From positions 744,001 to 808,000 of the forward strand of contig OZ018415.1 in the NCBI GenBank assembly GCA_963969595.1: a DNA stretch of 64,000 bases. Reading direction: 5' to 3'. The notes below the pieces were generated by a model. The model saw nothing but the letters and a program-made list of their open reading frames with translations. It did no database searches and was not told the origin of the DNA. Below are positions 50,216-62,869 of this stretch, piece after piece (the first letter of the stretch is position 1; each line of letters opens with the position of its first letter). The stretch comes from Neckera pumila (taxonomy: Eukaryota; Streptophyta; Bryopsida; Hypnales; Neckeraceae). A program made the position numbers and the translations under genes.

Positions 50216-52330
50216 ATTACCAACGGATGGATTACCACCGCTCAAAAATTTTTAGCACATGGAAAGAATCCCCAAAAGAAAATTACCCCTCTCCAAAGGG
50301 TGGATTACCACCCCTTAAAATAGTCCAACAAAAATGCCAAGGGCTAAATTACCACCCCTTAAAAATTGTCCACCTTCAATAGGAGTACCAAGAGCTAAAT
50401 GACCACCCCCCCCCCCCAAAAAAAAAAAATTGTCCACCTTTAACAGGAGTGCCAAGGGCTAAATCACCACCTCCAAAAAATTGTCCACCTTCAAGAGGAG
50501 TGCCAAGGGCTAAATCACCACCCCTTAAAATTGTCCACCTTCAACAGGAGTGCCAAGGACTAAATCACCACCTCCAAAAAATTGTCCACCTTGAAGAGGA
50601 GTGTCAAGGGCTAAATCACCACCCCTTAAAAACTGTCCACCTTCAATAGGAGTGCTAAGGGCTAAATGACCACCCCTTAAAAATTGTCCACCTTCAACAG
50701 GAGTGCCAAGGACTAAATCACCACCTCCAAAAAACTGTCCACCTTCAAGAGGAGTGCCAAGGGCTAAATCACCACCCCTTAAAATTGTCCACCTTCAACA
50801 GGAGTGCCAAGGACTAAATCACCACCTCCAAAAAACTGTCCACCTTGAAGAGGAGTGTCAAGGGCTAAATCACCACCCCTTAAAAACTGTCCACCTTCAA
50901 TAGGAGTGCTAAGGGCTAAATGACCACCCCTTAAAAACTGTCCACCTTCAACAGAAGTGCCAAGGACTAAATCACCACCTCCAAAAAACTGTCCACCTTC
51001 AATAGGAGTGCCAAGGGCTAAATCACCACCCCTTAAAAACTGTCCACCTTCAACAGGAGTGCCAAGGACTAAATCACCACCTCCAAAAAACTGTCCACCT
51101 TGAAGAGGAGTGTCAAGGGCTAAATGACCACCCCTTAAAAACTGTCCACCTTCAATAGGAGTGCTAAGGGCTAAATGACCACCCCTTAAAAACTGTCCAC
51201 CTTCAACAGGAGTGCCAAGGACTAAATCACCACCTCCAAAAAACTGTCCACCTTCAAGAGGAGTGCCAAGGGCTAAATCACCACCCCTTAAAATTGTCCA
51301 CCTTCAACAGGAGTGCCAAGGACTAAATCACCACCTCCAAAAAACTGTCCACCTTGAAGAGGAGTGTCAAGGGCTAAATCACCACCCCTTAAAAACTGTC
51401 CACCTTCAATAGGAGTGCTAAGGGCTAAATGACCACCCCTTAAAAACTGTCCACCTTCAACAGAAGTGCCAAGGACTAAATCACCACCTCCAAAAAACTG
51501 TCCACCTTCAATAGGAGTGCCAAGGGCTAAATCACCACCCCTTAAAAACTGTCCACCTTCAACAGGAGTGCCAAGGACTAAATCACCACCTCCAAAAAAC
51601 TGTCCACCTTGAAGAGGAGTGTCAAGGGCTAAATGACCACCCCTTAAAAACTGTCCACCTTCAATAGGAGTGCTAAGGGCTAAATGACCACCCCTTAAAA
51701 ACTGTCCACCTTCAACAGGAGTGCCAAGGACTAAATCACCACCTCCAAAAAACTGTCCACCTTCAATAGGAGTGCCAAGGGCTAAATCACCACCCCTTAA
51801 AAACTGTCCACCTTCAACAAGAGTGCCAAGGGCTAAATGACCACCCCTTAAAAACTGTCCACCTTCAACAGGAGTGCCAAGGGCTAAATGACCACCCCTT
51901 AAAAAATGTTCACCTTGAAGAGGAGTGCCAAGGGCTAAATGACCACCCCTTACAAACTGTCCACCTTCAATAGGAGTGCCAAGGGCTAAATGACCACCCC
52001 TTAAAAACTGTCCACCTTCGACAGGAGTGCCAAGGGCTAAATGACCACCCCTTAAAAAATGTCCACCTTGAAGAGGAGTGCCAAGGGCTAAATGACCACC
52101 CCTTACAAACTGTCCACCTTCAATAGGAGTGCCAAGGGCTAAATGACCACCCCTTAAAAATTGTCCACCTTCAACAAGAGTGCCAAGGGCTAAATGACCA
52201 CCTCCAAAAAATTGTCCACCTTGGGCAGGAGATCCAAAGGGTGAATTACCACCTCCCAAAGATTGTCCACCTTCAACAGGGATCCCAAAAGATGAATTAC
52301 CACTCCAAAAAAATTGTCTATCTTCAACAG
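50216..52330 (-). repeat. 51-bp tandem repeat array with 509-bp higher-order unit
   Basis: Nearly 40 tandem 51-base units encode, on the minus strand, the 17-residue motif GGHLALGTPVEGGQFLR and variants. Blocks repeat at a higher order of 509 bases (for example 50703-51211 and 51212-51720 are almost identical), that is ten units less one base. The deleted base recurs near 50527, 50780 and 51288 (CCTTAAAATTGTCC instead of CCTTAAAAATTGTCC). A run of 13 C and 12 A (about 50405-50429) marks the decayed end. Units at both edges are the most divergent, as expected for expansion from the centre. Confidence 0.93.
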
Positions 52331-52883
52331 AAGCTCTAAAAGGTGAATTACTATGACAAAGAAAGTGTTGGCGAGTAGTAATATTCACAAAGGTTGAAAT
52401 ACCCCCTTGAAGAAAGTGTTGGTGCTGGGCAGGATATCCAATAGGTGGAGTACCACCTCCAAGAAATTGTTGGTACTCATGAAGATTAGTAGATTGTATT
52501 CGATATTGGGCTTGGGCTTCAAAGGTCCTTTGGAGAAGGGAGCTACCATCATTGATAGGCATTGAAGTGCATGTTTGGTAACGAGATTGCAATGGCGCAC
52601 CAGGACGCGGTGGAATGGAACTCGAAGCTCCAGAAGAAGTCTTGTTGTGGCTATTTTGGCTCCCATAAATTGGAATGATGTTTGTTTTCTTCACCTTGGT
52701 CTTGCACATTGGACATGGCTTGGTTGTTTCCTTAATCCACCTATATATGCATGACCAACAAAAGAGGTGGCCACAAGAGGTCAATACTGAATTAGTTGGT
52801 TGTTCCCTACAGATGCTGCAAATGAATATATCTCCATCTTCTCCTTTGGTTTGCTCGTGGGCATTGTCATTGTTGTCCTTCAT
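51288..52883 (-). CDS. RING-finger (RMA/RNF5-like) protein with 17-residue repeats
   Basis: A single frame of 531 residues from ATG 52883. The RING domain near residues 22-65 has a complete C3HC4 set: C-x2-C (CSIC), CGHLFCWSC and CPMC. The CGHLFCWSC-IYRW spacing and the following IPIYG motif resemble RMA1/RNF5-type ubiquitin ligases, which act in ER-associated degradation, but I see no C-terminal membrane anchor. Residues 70-170 are Ser/Gln-rich. Then come degenerate and finally regular 17-residue Gly-rich repeats. The frame stops at 51288-51290 because one base is missing from a repeat unit; the array continues for another 0.9 kb without this frame. The present tail may therefore be truncated, or the downstream part untranslated. 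No intron is evident. It could be a functional ligase with a variable tail, or a gene decaying through expansion. Confidence 0.72.
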   Translation of the reverse strand: MKDNNDNAHEQTKGEDGDIFICSICREQPTNSVLTSCGHLFCWSCIYRWIKETTKPCPMCKTKVKKTNIIPIYGSQNSHNKTSSGASSSIPPRPGAPLQSRYQTCTSMPINDGSSLLQRTFEAQAQYRIQSTNLHEYQQFLGGGTPPIGYPAQHQHFLQGGISTFVNITTRQHFLCHSNSPFRASVEDRQFFWSGNSSFGIPVEGGQSLGGGNSPFGSPAQGGQFFGGGHLALGTLVEGGQFLRGGHLALGTPIEGGQFVRGGHLALGTPLQGGHFLRGGHLALGTPVEGGQFLRGGHLALGTPIEGGQFVRGGHLALGTPLQGEHFLRGGHLALGTPVEGGQFLRGGHLALGTLVEGGQFLRGGDLALGTPIEGGQFFGGGDLVLGTPVEGGQFLRGGHLALSTPIEGGQFLRGGHLALDTPLQGGQFFGGGDLVLGTPVEGGQFLRGGDLALGTPIEGGQFFGGGDLVLGTSVEGGQFLRGGHLALSTPIEGGQFLRGGDLALDTPLQGGQFFGGGDLVLGTPVEGGQF

Positions 52884-52910
52884 GATTGAATTTTTGCAAT
52901 TCCTTTGCAA

Positions 52911-54519
52911 ATTTTTTTCTTCTATAGTTTAAGAGTAGGACAATCTATGAACTAAAGAGCTGTAGCATGTATAAACAATAGCATCTTTTTTTAGTTGAAT
53001 ATGTGTTACGTCTTCTACAAACACATCATAGATTCTATGTATAAGAAAGCATAAGTGGTGATTATAAGCATCCCAATGAACTTCCGTCTTAGCTTGGATA
53101 TTTCTAGACTAAGAGGTATTTATCAAATTGGTGGAAAATTTAACATTAAGGATTCAACAGTTAGATAAGTATGATATAACACAATTTGTAGCATCTACAT
53201 TACTATAGTCCTAATTCTTAATAAGCTATGATTTAGAGCACCAAAATTATAATTTATGAGGGCTTTAATGTTTATGGTTGATATATACTTGAGGTTGTGG
53301 ATTGTGGAATTACAATCAATTTCAATAATATATATAAATATTTAAATGAAAAATAAATGTAAAAGATATCATTTTAAATTAAAAGCTTCTTAATTAAGCA
53401 CAAATAGATCATCTTACAATAAAAGTAAAAGTAGAATACCAAGTCTTAATAATCAATTGAGATCAATATAAATTCAACTAACAATAAAAGTAAAAGTAGA
53501 ATACCAAGTCTTAACAATCAATTGAGATCAATATGAATTCAACTTGAATAATCTAAAAAGTTTCATTGGTTCTATTTTCTACTAAGTCCAAATCATACAA
53601 AAATATACCTAGTCATTGGACATTTCCTCTAATAATACCTCATGCATCCTAATGGGCGTTAACATTTGTGACATCTCTAGATGACAATAAAAACAAGTAG
53701 ATTGTCATTTCATTGTCATCAATACTGTGACAAAGGGTCAATTTCTAAGAGAAATACACATGATAAACTTGTTGCTTTTCCTCCAATTCACACACAAAAA
53801 ACAAAAGAAGTGCGTGTGTCATTCTCCCATTGGTTGTTAAGATTTTATGTAAATTATAAAAAGGGAACACATGTAATTTTTCTATTAGTTGTAAAACATT
53901 TACATCCAAGAATTTGAACATCAATCTGGGCCTCTAAAATGAACTCGTGAATTGTATTTACAAACCCACTCCAACCCTTTGTATTACTGTAGAACCTATG
54001 TAGAACCCAATTAATATGGAATATACCCACAGGAATTTGTGTGAATACATATGTATTCTTTATGTATTTTATATTCCAACTTTTGTAACCATAATCGTAT
54101 CCATATTCTACATTTCTAGTTTTGTATCCATATCCATAATCTATAATTGCATCCGTAATCATATTTTGTATCTATATTTAGACAGTCAAGATCATTTGTT
54201 CTATGAGCATGAATGGCTTTGGTTGTTTTAGATTGACGGCATTCGGAGGGAGGGGGGTAAATTCAAATCAACAGCTTTGGATTTTTCCGGGGAAGGGGGA
54301 GAAATTGAAATAGAAAAACCTGCTTGCATTTTTTCCTACATTGTTATTGTCATCTTTTCACCTGGATTTCTTTACATTGTCTCAATATAGAATATTAAAA
54401 TTAGGACACACAACTCTAAAATGTTCTAAGCAATATGATTGGTATAAAATGATGATTCAACATGCCCACCTTGAACAATACGAACGTTCAAAGCTTCTCC
54501 TTAAAAAAATATGATATTT
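52911..54519. other. Upstream flank of the RING gene, no other gene
   Basis: AT-rich sequence that probably contains the RING gene promoter (minus strand). A roughly 50-base phrase around ACAATAAAAGTAAAAGTAGA is directly repeated near 53417 and 53480. TCCATAT-rich low-complexity DNA lies at 54090-54180. Confidence 0.45.
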
Positions 54520-55813
54520 TTAACCCCTAGAGGTCCAAACTTCCCTTGGGGGACTCTTGGGATTTCAAGCAAGCTCGTGTGACCTGAAATTTTGGCCTGA
54601 TTTTTTGAAATTTTTTTTGAAGATAGGAAATCACATTAGCTTTCTAAAAATAAAATTGTTTTTTCAATTGGTGCCCGGGAGTAAAAGTTATGCCACCCGA
54701 AGTCAAAAAAGCAACTTGTCGGGTAGAAAAAAAAAACTGTAAAAAAGTGTGTTTTTTTAAAGATTTTTTTATTCTCAAAGATCATATTTTTGTCTACATT
54801 TGAAGCTTTGATTCATTCTATTTGGATTCAGAATGAGAAAGTTAGAGACAATCATTAGAGAAAAATTCAACCCATTTTAGGGCCGTCGGAAGTTGACATG
54901 CCATGCTACTATATGCATGGCCAGTCAACTTTGAATTTACTCTTCGTGAACAGTCAGAGTCTCTGACTACTCGTCGGAGCAGTCAATTTTAGCAGATTTA
55001 AAAAATATATATATATATATTTTTTAAATTTTTTTAAGATTAAATTTTATTTTATTTTATTTTTAATAATTTTTTATTTGAAATTTTGAGTTCCTATTCC
55101 GTTGCTGCTACAATTTCAGCAAGGCGGAAATAGGGGAAAAAAGACTTTTTGAGTAAAATAAAAGCAAATTTCAGGGTACCTCGAAGGCCTGTGGAGCAGC
55201 CCTCCGAAGGCCTGAAATTTCCTCTAATGCTTGTCTTTCGAGCAATCTAGCATCTTCTTCAAAAAACAACTTATAGAATTCATTTTTGAATGCAATTTTC
55301 AATATTTTTCAAACTTTTTTTTTGAAAGGTTAAACTTGTTAGCAAGAACAACCGCACCGTTGAGATTATGGTGTTTAAGTTGACCTAAGAACTATTAACG
55401 ATTTAGTGTTTCAATCAATCTTGGACCTATTTCTACTTAATAATTTTTTTATATGTGAATATCAAATTTTGACATTCTAAAATTTTTTCTCCCAAATCTC
55501 AACTCAAATGTTCAACACAAACAAATTTAACCCGAAGGTGTGTAGTGCAAAAAAAAACTACAAATGGCTGTCAAAGTCATCTGAAGTTGTAGATCACAAT
55601 TAAAGAAAACTTCTTTTTCCAACTTCAAGTGCTAATATCTTCCAATCCGTATGGTCAAACTTCATTAAAATTTTACCACACAATTGAAGACAAGTGAAGT
55701 ACAAGATCCTATGGTTAGATTAAAAAAAAAATGGCTTCTTGAGTGATTGCAGCAGAAATGGTAGTTTTCAATGGTTTCGGAGCCAGAAAATGTCTTGGGC
55801 CTTTAGGGGTTAA
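54520..55813. mobile_element. TTAA-flanked piggyBac-like MITE with internal insertion
   Basis: TTAA on both sides, with termini CCCCTAGAGGTCCAA and the inverted CCCCTAAAGGCCCAA. It is homologous to 25201-26104 but about 390 bases longer, because of an extra segment near 54865-55250. That segment has its own imperfect inverted ends (ATTTTAGGGCCGTCGGAAG and ATTTCAGGCCTTCGGAGG). Confidence 0.78.
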
Positions 55814-56823
55814 TTGAATATTTGAATTGATTATGATCATTATTCCATTGACATCAATATTGGAGCTAATTTGAGGCCCAATTATAGATTCTAATTGTGA
55901 AACTAATAAATAATATTATAATCCTAAAAATGCACAATCCATATATATTTTAGCCTTACTATAATGTCTTGGTAACTAGAAAATTCTAAAACCATGTGCA
56001 AAGTCCTTGGAAAATCAATTGTGCATGATCTAGTACATGTGACATGTATAGTTTATTGTAGCAAGCCTTGAAATGTTTACATAAACTAATCACAGCTAAC
56101 ATAGTTTACCTTACATTATTACCTCATTCTTTGATCTATTATAATTCAAAAATTCAAAAACTTTTAGAATTTGAACCAACAAATAACAATACTAGTAGAA
56201 AACAAACAGTTACCATCTTCTTGGCAATGTCACTAGCATAAAAACTTATAGAAGGATCTAGTATGCCCCCAAAGAAAGATCATACAATTAATTCAATTAA
56301 AAACATTATTTTTTACTGATTAATTACTTTCACCTTATATAAGCTTTTTTTATTGTGTTAACTACTAAAGATAATTTAGGTTTTAAATCTTGTGTAGGAT
56401 CCACTATCTATACTTAAAATCTTGTTTGACTATGGCAAGGCTTCAAAGCAATTATGCTTGGAATTGCTTTCTCCTTGTAAGATACCTAAAAAAGGGCTCC
56501 TTGCAAAAATAGTCTCATCAACAACTTACGACTACAAAAGTAATCAAGAGCCAAGACAAAAAAGGTTCATTAGAAACCTTTCTTAAAACAAAACTTCGTA
56601 ACACTTTCTAAGTAACTTCACCATGAACTCAATTTCACTTTTCACATGTGATCCTATGACCAAGACAAATTCTCCACGACTACACCATGCTAGCATGCTC
56701 CAGACTAAAAAGAAAACTTATCACTTTTGCATTACTTACTGGAATCACAAAAAAACAATGTTTAACATGAAAAGGATAAAATTAGGAACTACCTTAAGAG
56801 AACCAAAATATAAATCAGAAATT
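55814..56823. other. AT-rich intergenic DNA, no gene
   Basis: No exon or delimited repeat was recognised in this stretch. Confidence 0.4.
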
Positions 56824-56975
56824 CTAAGTCTCTAGAGCTTGCCCAGTGAATTGCAAAAATTGCAAAAATCCATTATGGCTTGCAAAATGCTTTGAATTTA
56901 GGTTCTGGTTGTTATCTGAAGCTTTTTGTTTCGACCTGTGCAATCGAAACGTGCCCTTACGTGCTGGAGCGTTAC

Positions 56976-57258
56976 CTCCTGTAGAAAGCACTTGAGGATA
57001 CTTTACCAGAAAACCAATCGTCACAAGAACAAAATCAAGTATGAATGCAAGACAGAAGATAAGCCAATGGACAATGATTATAGAATTTCGAAATAGCACT
57101 GACCAATATACACTTTCAACTTCAATGCTAAAATCAGAAACTATTGTCTGGTAGATCTCAACCACAAATACAGATGCTTCACAACCACATTCTTCAGTCG
57201 ATTTCATATAGATTTCAACAGCATAGGCGACACTGTCAACTTGGCATTCCAGGAAGCT
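56976..57258 (-). CDS. Possible exon of an unknown membrane protein next to the arm 2 breakpoint
   Basis: An open minus-strand stretch of about 94 codons lies between an acceptor-like TTTTCAG (57259-57265) and a donor-like GGAG/GTAACG (near 56975). It holds Cys/Glu-rich residues (STEECGCEAS), then a hydrophobic stretch starting SIIIVHWLIFCLAFILDF that could form one long or two short membrane segments. Amino-acid composition looks protein-like, but I recognise no family. Exons upstream would fall at or beyond the inverted-repeat junction (57448), so the gene may have been cut when the arm formed. The frame also runs on to 56824 if the donor is not used. Confidence 0.3.
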
Positions 57259-57672
57259 CTGAAAAGTGGTACAGAGAGGTTAATGAGAGGTTTCAGAATT
57301 GGGGTAACCAATCACAGTGAAATTGATAAAAAGGTCAGAAGGGTACAGAAGCTCCTAGATCTGGAACACCTAGGACTGTCTTTGCAAGTGATGTCCACAG
57401 CCTTCTGCTCAAAACAGCTCATTTGCCGACTGGTTTAGAAGAGCAGGGTATCACGCACCAGTGCAATTCTGAAATCCAACAGTTATCGCAACATACTGAT
57501 TGAAAGGTACCTGTAATGTTAATCTGTCAGGCAAGTGCTGGATGCTGTAGCACACTCAATTCTGAATTCTTCCACATTATCTACAGTATCCAATCGCCAT
57601 AACGAATGCACGATACGTAGTAAACCAGAAAATGAATCAGTGCGAGTGCAGAAACTCGAGGTCCAGAGGGAG

Positions 57673-58869
57673 TTAAAGAGAAGACCAGATGGGCAAGCTT
57701 GGTATGCTCTGCCCACCATCTACGACAAATGTGTTGCCAGTGATGTACTGCGAGTCGTCGCTTGCGAGCAAGAGCACCACGGATGACAAATCTGGATTCA
57801 CGCTTCCCCATTTTCCAGCTGGCAAGATTTTTGCGGCCACCTTACTCATCCAATCCTTCTCGAACAGAAGGCTTGTGATTTCCGACTTGAACAATCCTGC
57901 AGCTATTGTATTTGTCCGAATGTTGAATTTTCCAAGTTCCAGGGCCAACACCTGTCACCACGAGTCAAGAAATGAGCGTCTCAAATCGCCTAAATTATGC
58001 ACTGTAGATGCAAGATGGATAAATGCGGTAGGTTCGAACCTTGGACAGATAGACCATGCCTGCCTTCGAGATGCTGTATGCAATAGCACCAGGTAACATG
58101 CCTCTCTCCAGACCGCCGATGGAGGAAATGTTGATGATGGAGCCTCCTCGCTTCGAAGCTACCAATCGCTTTGCTACGGCCTTAGACATCAGCCATGCGC
58201 CGCGCAAGTTTGTGTTCATGATGGCGTTCCATTCCTTCTCTTCTTGTTCTAAGGGGGTTCGCACGGGACCTGCACGGGATTATTCCATTAAGTTAGAAGC
58301 TATTATTGCAACTGTGAAGAGATCAGACCCAAGACTGTTCCCCTGCTAACTAGATTTTGCATATAGTTGCCGATAAGATGATCAACTTTCAGTGTTCTCG
58401 TTCCAGGATGATGCCGTCGGACTGGAATTAGTTCGATGTTCCCTGTCATGGGTTAAAAAAAAATTCTGGTGATTTCGAGGCCAGCCTGAAAGAGCATCAC
58501 AGTCAAAGAGCACCACAGCCACAGGGCGAGAGAGGTGATGCCATACAAGTTACCTCGCATTCCAGCATTGTTCACGAGAACGTCGATGTAGCCGAACGCG
58601 GCCCATGCTCTCTCCACGGCAGCATCGATCACAGTCTCGCTCGCGCTCACATCCAGCTCTAATACCACCGCCCTCCCGGAGGGTGTCCTGGGGTCGTCCC
58701 CTTCGTCGGCAACACCGTTGATCTCGTCACAGAGCGCTTCCAGCATCTGCTTTCGCCGCGCAGCCAGGATCACGTTGGCGCCGTTCTTGGACAGCGACAA
58801 GGCAAACTCACGACCTAACCCCGACGACGCTCCAGTTATGAGCGCCACCTTCCCTTCGAGCTCCGCCAT
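57673..58869 (-). CDS. Classical short-chain dehydrogenase/reductase, copy 2
   Basis: Exons 58869-58554, 58269-58040 and 57951-57673 on the minus strand encode the same 274 residues as copy 1, with identical introns and upstream region in all stretches compared. Motifs TGASSGLG, NNAG, Ser of ISSIGG, YSISK and VDGG are intact, so both copies should be able to make enzyme. The two copies are transcribed towards each other across the 15.4-kb spacer. Confidence 0.93.
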
Positions 58870-60276
58870 ATCTCCCGCTGGTAGTCCTTCCCAATCCCAA
58901 AGCGCTCAGTTTCGAGAACCCTCTGTCGCAAATTTCTATCACAAGTCGTCGCCGATAACTCCTTCAATCGTGGTCCGGAACGAGAAATTATTTTGAAACT
59001 AGGAGAAAATTCGTTTAGTGCGTCGGTCGCGCTCACCACGATTCACTGCTCGCTTCCGCAAACGATGTGGTGCAAGTGAAGACAACATAGCCCCACCTTC
59101 AGTCGCCTTCGACCATGGCCGTTGTAAATCTAAAGCTCCTTACCACGGCAAAAGAGCGACTGAATTCTGCACATGCACCCGATCAAAGCGAATAGCACCG
59201 AAATCAAATTCTCTTGCCGAAACAGAGCAACTCCCCCCGTGCCAATCAAACTCCTCCTTCGACAGCTGCTGCGGGCAATCGCCAATCCTCGGAAAACCTT
59301 TGGGGCACAAAAAGGAGCTAAACAATAAACAGAAAGAAGCGTCTCCCTTTCGAACATATATATGGCGCCATCACAGAGCCTCCACGCAAATCCGAGGCCA
59401 AACAACAACCTGCCCCATAAACAATCTTACTCCGAGCTTAAAGTCTAGTCAATGCATGCTAATCATGTTGTCAAGAATTCCTCTACAATTCAGAGCTCCA
59501 AGCTGAGATACTGCTCTTAACAGTGTCTGTTTTATGTTCAGTCACTGCAAGAAAGCAGACCATCGCGTTGCCGAGACCTCCTGGGAAGTCATATGAAGAG
59601 TCGAGCAAGAATTTATCATATTCCAATCAGAGCGAGTTGCGCCGAAAGCATCTCCTCTGCCACAACAGAGTACCTCCGCTGTACCAGTCAAACTCCTCGT
59701 TCTGATGGCTACTCCTCGCAATGGCCAAGGTCTAACCAAACACACAAAAACAGCTCCACGTACGATAACAAAGCGCGGCCTAATTAACAAATATCCTCTA
59801 AACTATGCTAATCACGGTATCAAGAAGTACAATCAGGTGCAGACTGATATACCTCCCGCGCTTCAGAGGGTTTGGCGGTGTTGAATCTTCAGTCACGCAA
59901 TCGATCGATCTACTTCCATTCTTTCCAATTTGGTGCTCAACCGCGCGCATTAGTTGCCGAAACCTCTTGGGACATGGAATTTGAACAAGAATTTGCGACG
60001 GTTGCCTTCCTCTTCTCAAATTTCGAAGACCAAACTGCAGTGAACTGCCCCTTCGAAAACGTGGAAGCTGCAGGTATGGCGCTTGGCTTGAGTAGGGGAT
60101 TGGAGACGCAGTTAAGGTAGAAGCACTCAATTCGGACACTAGTCATTTTCGGACAGCTATAAAACAACCTAGAGAAGACATGTGGGTACCCAAAGTGAAC
60201 AAGTGCAGTTCCAAGAAGTTGTCACTATCATGATGGAGGTTCTTCTGTTGGCCAATCACCTCTGTATGATCCAAGA

Positions 60277-61019
60277 TTATTCCCTAATGACGAGCCCATG
60301 ACCATTGATTTCAAACTTCATTGTCCATCATTCAATTTGCTACCATTTTGCAACAAGATATATATGAAAAATTTTATTTTTATTTTTCAAAAATGAAAGT
60401 ACATGTCTTCTTTACTTCAAAAAAAATTTAGATTTTTTTTTGGAAAATTATTTTTTTTAAGAGTTTTTGAAGAAAAAGTGAAGAAAAATCATAGTAAATA
60501 GAAAAATATCTCAAAAAATTTGAAAATTTCACTATAAGTGTATATCACAATGACAAACACCATGGTGTAAATTCAATTTCCGTATCATTTTATAATTAGA
60601 AAATAATAGACATTGAAAATACACCCAATGTTCAAATTGCAATGAAATATGCAATTTTAGGAATTGTTTCAAAATCCAAATTGGAGTAGAAACTAGAGTA
60701 GATGATCTTCATTTTGTTAGCTGGACTCAAACTCAAAAAATATCATTTTTGTGGAGATATTTTAGATTTAAAACAAGGAGCAACAACTTTCTATAATACT
60801 CTAACATAGCATACTTTGTGATCCGTTCTTTTTAATAGCTTTTCATTTTTGTGAAGACAAAAATTGGAAAGAGTACAAACTCAATTGGATACTCTTCATA
60901 ATCCAATGTGAAAGGTCAACAAGGAAAAGGAGGATGAAAAAATGCTTTTGTATTCTCTTGGCTCAACAAGATTGTCATCAGAACGCCACGGAATGGCGTC
61001 CACGGCGTTCTAGGGTTAA
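60277..61019. mobile_element. TTAA-flanked element in arm 2 (flipped relative to arm 1)
   Basis: Homologous to 38462-39201 in the same direction. The left end is decayed (TTAT then TCCCTAATGACG); the right end is well kept, with GGCGTTCTAGGG then TTAA (61008-61019). The flanks on both sides match the inverted flanks of the arm 1 element, so both occupy the same ancestral site. Confidence 0.74.
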
Positions 61020-62869
61020 AGTATGTATCTTTTAGGTGTTTGTGCGCCCACTTTGGTGTTAGTCTAATGTCCAAGTAGGTGCATCTAGGGAGTTGTTTTC
61101 AAAAATTCATATTATATTCATAGAAGCTCGGAAAAATACAAAATCAATTTTCTTAGTTTTCTAAACCATTTTTTAACAAGCGTATATCATTTTATTTTGT
61201 AGCTATCTTTGAGATCTGCAGATCAAAACAAGTGTCCAAATTAGGTGCTTCTACCTTACAAGTTTGTGTGTTAAGATTCAAGTATGTCTTCTTCACATGA
61301 CATGGAACCTTAGATGGAAAGACCCTTAAAATTGTATGTAAGTTTTGGCCTTTATAGATGGGTTATGATTTTTTCCAAAATTTTCAGTTGTGGTATTTAC
61401 AAGAATTCTAGGAAAGGTCTAGAGAGTACCGTAAACATGGCACAAAATAGGGGACTTTTTTTTTATTTTTATCTTGGAGAACACAAAATCCACCCTCCTA
61501 TTTACACTTCATGAGACGGGTTTAGCATCCTACCGACGTGCGTTCTGGCTTGTTTGCATCATTCCTAATGGACCCATCTAACCCAAACAACAAAGGAACC
61601 CTTACACAATTTGGGGACTAAATTACCGGTACAATATGATTCTACTTTCCACATAATGTACACTAGTATACTGTAGAGGCATGTGTGACATTTCAAAGTT
61701 AACCTTAAAATGACACCATGACTGTTTTTTGGCCAATAAATGACAAACAATCTTTATATATAGGACAGAAGTGCAATTGTTCATCCTTGGAAATTTGTGC
61801 AAAAATGGGAGATCTTGTAGAGTAGCTTGAACTCCAGTGAGTATTTTTTTTTTTTTAAGTAGATGATGTCACACAACACCAAAAGGGATGATTTCCATGG
61901 TCATCAATCCAGGGTTTAAGGGTGAATATTTATTGATCTAAAACCCTAATCAAGCAAGTTTACACGTTTGAATGATGCAAAAAGTTCCTTGCTTCCAACT
62001 TCCATAGTTATAAAGCAGCAGGATAATCTTAGTTTCCTCCAATTCATTGAAAGAAATTTGTCTAGCCAGCTAGATGGATATGACAAAACCGCATTGTCCA
62101 TCATCCTGAATATGGACTTTGGAGCTCCTAGGAATTAACCTTGAAAGGATGTCCAATGATTGATTTTCAAAGAATGTGTAGAAACCAAGAATTTGTTGAG
62201 TACCTCGGTAAGAGGTTTTGTCCTTTCAAGGTTAATCTAAGAGAGTCTTCAGTACACTTTGTACTGCACATTATGAGTCTAGAATATTTTCAAGCTTCTT
62301 AAGGCTCCCTCCGCAACGTTCCTTGCCATGTTCTCCAATCACTTTGTTATTTGCTCATTTGCTCCTTTATTAGCTAATCGTTCTTTTGGATTCAGGAGCT
62401 TGCAAAAAAAATTATTCACAATGCTTTTAGTATCCTGAACCCCAAGCATTCTTGGCCGTAGAACAAGCAATGTAAACTTTATTCTTGTGTTTGATTGAGG
62501 GATGTGTTGAAATCTCACCTTATGTAATGATTAATCAAATGAATGAAATGTTTAGCTGCCTAGAAAAAAAAATTGACTATATCTGGCACTGGTTATAGTG
62601 CCAGGCACTATATCTAATGCCAGGCACTGTTATGGATTTGTTATGGAGCATAATGAGGTTCTTTTTCTAAAGGATAGGGCTCCAAAGTGCTTAACGGAAA
62701 TTGCAAATGTATGCTGCTCAAGGCGGTCTTCTTACGTGATGCTCTGACAACAAATGACTCTAGAATCTAAAAACAATGTTGTTCATGCCTTATTTATAGA
62801 ATGCTTTTATAGCAAATGACAAACTGGAATGTGCTCTATTTATGGCGCATGACACTAAACCTATCAAAA

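Noticed and set aside
50216..52330. CRISPR-like regular repeat array
   Set aside because: The units are contiguous 51-mers without spacers, in a plant gene, and encode protein repeats.
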